NCBI GenBank assembly: GCA_030836965.1
Contig: JAUPLM010000324.1
Coordinates: 1-17,414 of the forward strand
Reading direction: 5' to 3'
From: Thermodesulfobacteriota bacterium
GTDB lineage: Bacteria; Desulfobacterota; Desulfobacteria; Desulfobacterales; RPRI01
DNA length: 17,414 nucleotides
Part shown: positions 16,220 through 17,414 of the stretch, one piece after another
Position numbering within the stretch: the first letter of the stretch is position 1
Layout: each line of letters starts with the position of its first letter
The notes under the pieces: generated by a model
What the model saw: the letters and a program-made list of their open reading frames with translations, nothing else
What the model was told of the DNA's origin: nothing
Database searches by the model: none
Program-made: the position numbers and the translations under genes

Positions 16220-16271
16220 TCCCCGCCGCAAGTCCCGCCAATCAGTATGGCGGGCGGACCTTTGGCGGGAA
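16220..16271. repeat. GC-rich nested stem-loop between convergent genes
   Basis: CCCGCCA (16234-16240) pairs with TGGCGGG (16248-16254) over a 7-base loop. Outside it, TCCCCGCC (16220-16227) pairs with GGCGGGAA (16264-16271) with one wobble. A competing 9-pair stem joins TCCCGCCAA (16233-16241) to TTGGCGGGA (16262-16270). There is no T-tract on either strand, so it is more like a REP-type palindromic unit than a classical terminator, although it lies just past the ends of two convergent genes. Confidence 0.5.
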
Positions 16272-16295
16272 TGCACTCACTGTCTCGGTTCAAAA

Positions 16296-17414
16296 TTACT
16301 GGCCTGCTTTAAGTTTTGCCGAACGCATGGAATGTCTTTTATGGGCGGAAAGAACCGCTTTTCTGATGCGGATAGAAAGAGGAGTGACTTCAACCATCTC
16401 ATCATCGCGGATGAAATTTATTGCACGTTCGAGCGTCAGAGGTCTGACCGGAGAGAGAAGAATATTATCATCTTTTCCCGCCGCCCTCATGTTAGACAGT
16501 TTTTTTTCCTTGCAAGGATTGACGTTGATATCACCTTCCTTGTTATGCTCTCCTACGACCATTCCCTCATAAACAGGATCTCCCGGAACAATCAGAAGCT
16601 GCCCTCTCGGTTCCAGGTTAAACAGCGCATAAGCTACGGCGGCACCCTGCCTGTCCGAAACTATTGAGCCTGTAAATCTTACCGGGAAATCGCCCCTGTA
16701 CGGCTCATAACCCGAAAAATAAGAATTCATTATGCCTGTTCCTTTGGTATCTGTAAGAAACTCATCCCTGTAGCCTATGAGGGATCTTGATGGAATGGAA
16801 AATTCAATCCTTACCCTGCCCCTACCGTTATTTACAAGGTTGGTCATCCTTCCTTTTTTTGAAGAGAGTTTTTCTGAAACAACCCCAAGAAAATTTTCAT
16901 CGCAATCTATGAAAAGGTGTTCCACCGGTTCGAGTTTTTCACCGTTTCTGTATTTGATAATGACTTCGGGGCGGCCGACACAGAGCTCAAAACCCTCCCG
17001 GCGCATGGTTTCAATAAGTATGGCAAGCTGAAACTCTCCTCGCCCTTTTACAACAAAAGATTCCCTTTCTTCGGTATCGCTCATCTGCACAGCAACATTT
17101 CTCAGAGTCTCCTTGTTGAGCCTTTCGCGTATTTTGCTCGACTGGACATATTTCCCCTCCTTACCGGAAAAAGGAGAGCTGTTTATTGTGAATTTCATGG
17201 AGACTGTTGGCTCATCCACCGCTATTCTTTTGAGGGCTTTCGGGAAATCCCTGTTGCAGATGGTATCTCCGATTTTAACATCCTCAATTCCTGAAAGAAC
17301 CACTATATCACCGGGTTCAGCATTATTAATTTCAACGAATTTCAACCCTACGTATGTTTGAAGCTTGGAAACCTTAAGCTGAATATGATAGCCTTCACTG
17401 TCGATGCATATAAG
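16296..17414 (-). CDS. typA: Translational GTPase TypA/BipA, 5' part outside window
   Basis: The frame is open to the right edge, giving 372 residues of a protein usually about 600 long; the GTPase domain and most of domain II are missing from the window. Visible are the end of domain II (KVSKLQTYVGLK ... NNAEPGDIVVLSGIEDVKIGDTI), the EF-G-like domain III (PTVSMKFTINSSPFSGKEGKYV), domain V (KGRGEFQLAILIETMRREGFEL) and the TypA-specific C-terminal domain (RGQLLIVPGDPVYEGMVVGEH, then NPCKEKKLSNMRAAGKDD). TypA binds the ribosome near the EF-G site and supports 50S assembly and growth under stress or cold. The Cys in NPCKEKK replaces a more usual Val or Thr. The TTG at 17345 is internal, not a start. 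Confidence 0.95.
   Translation of the reverse strand, partial: LICIDSEGYHIQLKVSKLQTYVGLKFVEINNAEPGDIVVLSGIEDVKIGDTICNRDFPKALKRIAVDEPTVSMKFTINSSPFSGKEGKYVQSSKIRERLNKETLRNVAVQMSDTEERESFVVKGRGEFQLAILIETMRREGFELCVGRPEVIIKYRNGEKLEPVEHLFIDCDENFLGVVSEKLSSKKGRMTNLVNNGRGRVRIEFSIPSRSLIGYRDEFLTDTKGTGIMNSYFSGYEPYRGDFPVRFTGSIVSDRQGAAVAYALFNLEPRGQLLIVPGDPVYEGMVVGEHNKEGDINVNPCKEKKLSNMRAAGKDDNILLSPVRPLTLERAINFIRDDEMVEVTPLSIRIRKAVLSAHKRHSMRSAKLKAGQ

Noticed and set aside
17343..17345. TTG as the start of typA
   Set aside because: The upstream codons to the window edge encode typical TypA domain II sequence (KVSKLQTYVGLK), so the TTG is internal.

Overview
The window is ordinary, densely coded chromosome: 16 protein genes, mostly in short operons. 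I see no rRNA, tRNA, CRISPR array, transposase, integrase or phage structural gene. Tat-type and lipoprotein export signals, two LysM lipoproteins and a HAMP-type membrane cyclase point to a diderm bacterium. The anaerobic sulfatase-maturating enzyme points to an anaerobe. The mix (LysM/NodB lipoprotein, DHH-CBS protein, UPF0210/PFL protein, small GAF proteins, UspA) would fit Desulfobacterota, Nitrospirota or related lineages. That placement is an impression from gene content and is weak.

Layout, left to right. 2-1204 (+) is the end of a DUF89/ARMT1-like gene with an unusual metal-site motif and a long C-terminal extension. 1302-4896 (-) is a translationally coupled three-gene unit: class III adenylate cyclase, then LysM plus NodB deacetylase lipoprotein, then TPR plus LysM lipoprotein, each junction a 4-base stop/start overlap. 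5084-7806 (-) is a Tat-exported Cys-type sulfatase and its radical SAM maturase. 7923-9221 (-) is a DHH-DHHA1-CBS-CBS phosphoesterase, closed by a good hairpin/T-tract terminator. From a shared divergent promoter region (9222-9403), a plus-strand run holds an FMN-dependent alpha-hydroxy-acid dehydrogenase with a Cys4 N-terminus, a double-ACT (GcvR-like) protein and a UPF0210/PFL protein. A SLOG-like Rossmann protein follows behind a possibly structured leader (12407-12547). A UspA protein (13175-13567, -) diverges across a 373-base AT-rich spacer from a GAF-only protein that sits 18 bases upstream of gap (GAPDH). A YfcE-type metallophosphoesterase follows after an inverted-repeat spacer. The right edge holds the C-terminal two thirds of typA/bipA on the minus strand, converging on the phosphoesterase across a GC-rich nested stem-loop.

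How the genes may work together. The sulfatase and maturase are a self-contained catalytic pair: FGly is made in the cytoplasm, then the folded enzyme is exported by Tat. The cyclase/LysM unit looks like an envelope module that couples a periplasmic sensor and cAMP synthesis to peptidoglycan-bound lipoproteins, one of them a glycan deacetylase. The hydroxy-acid dehydrogenase, ACT and PFL genes look like a metabolite-sensing operon whose end function is unknown. Nothing here is clearly a new defence or mobile system. The best candidates for something undescribed are the LysM/cyclase module, the GAF-gap pairing, the FMN enzyme/ACT/PFL operon and the SLOG-like orphan.
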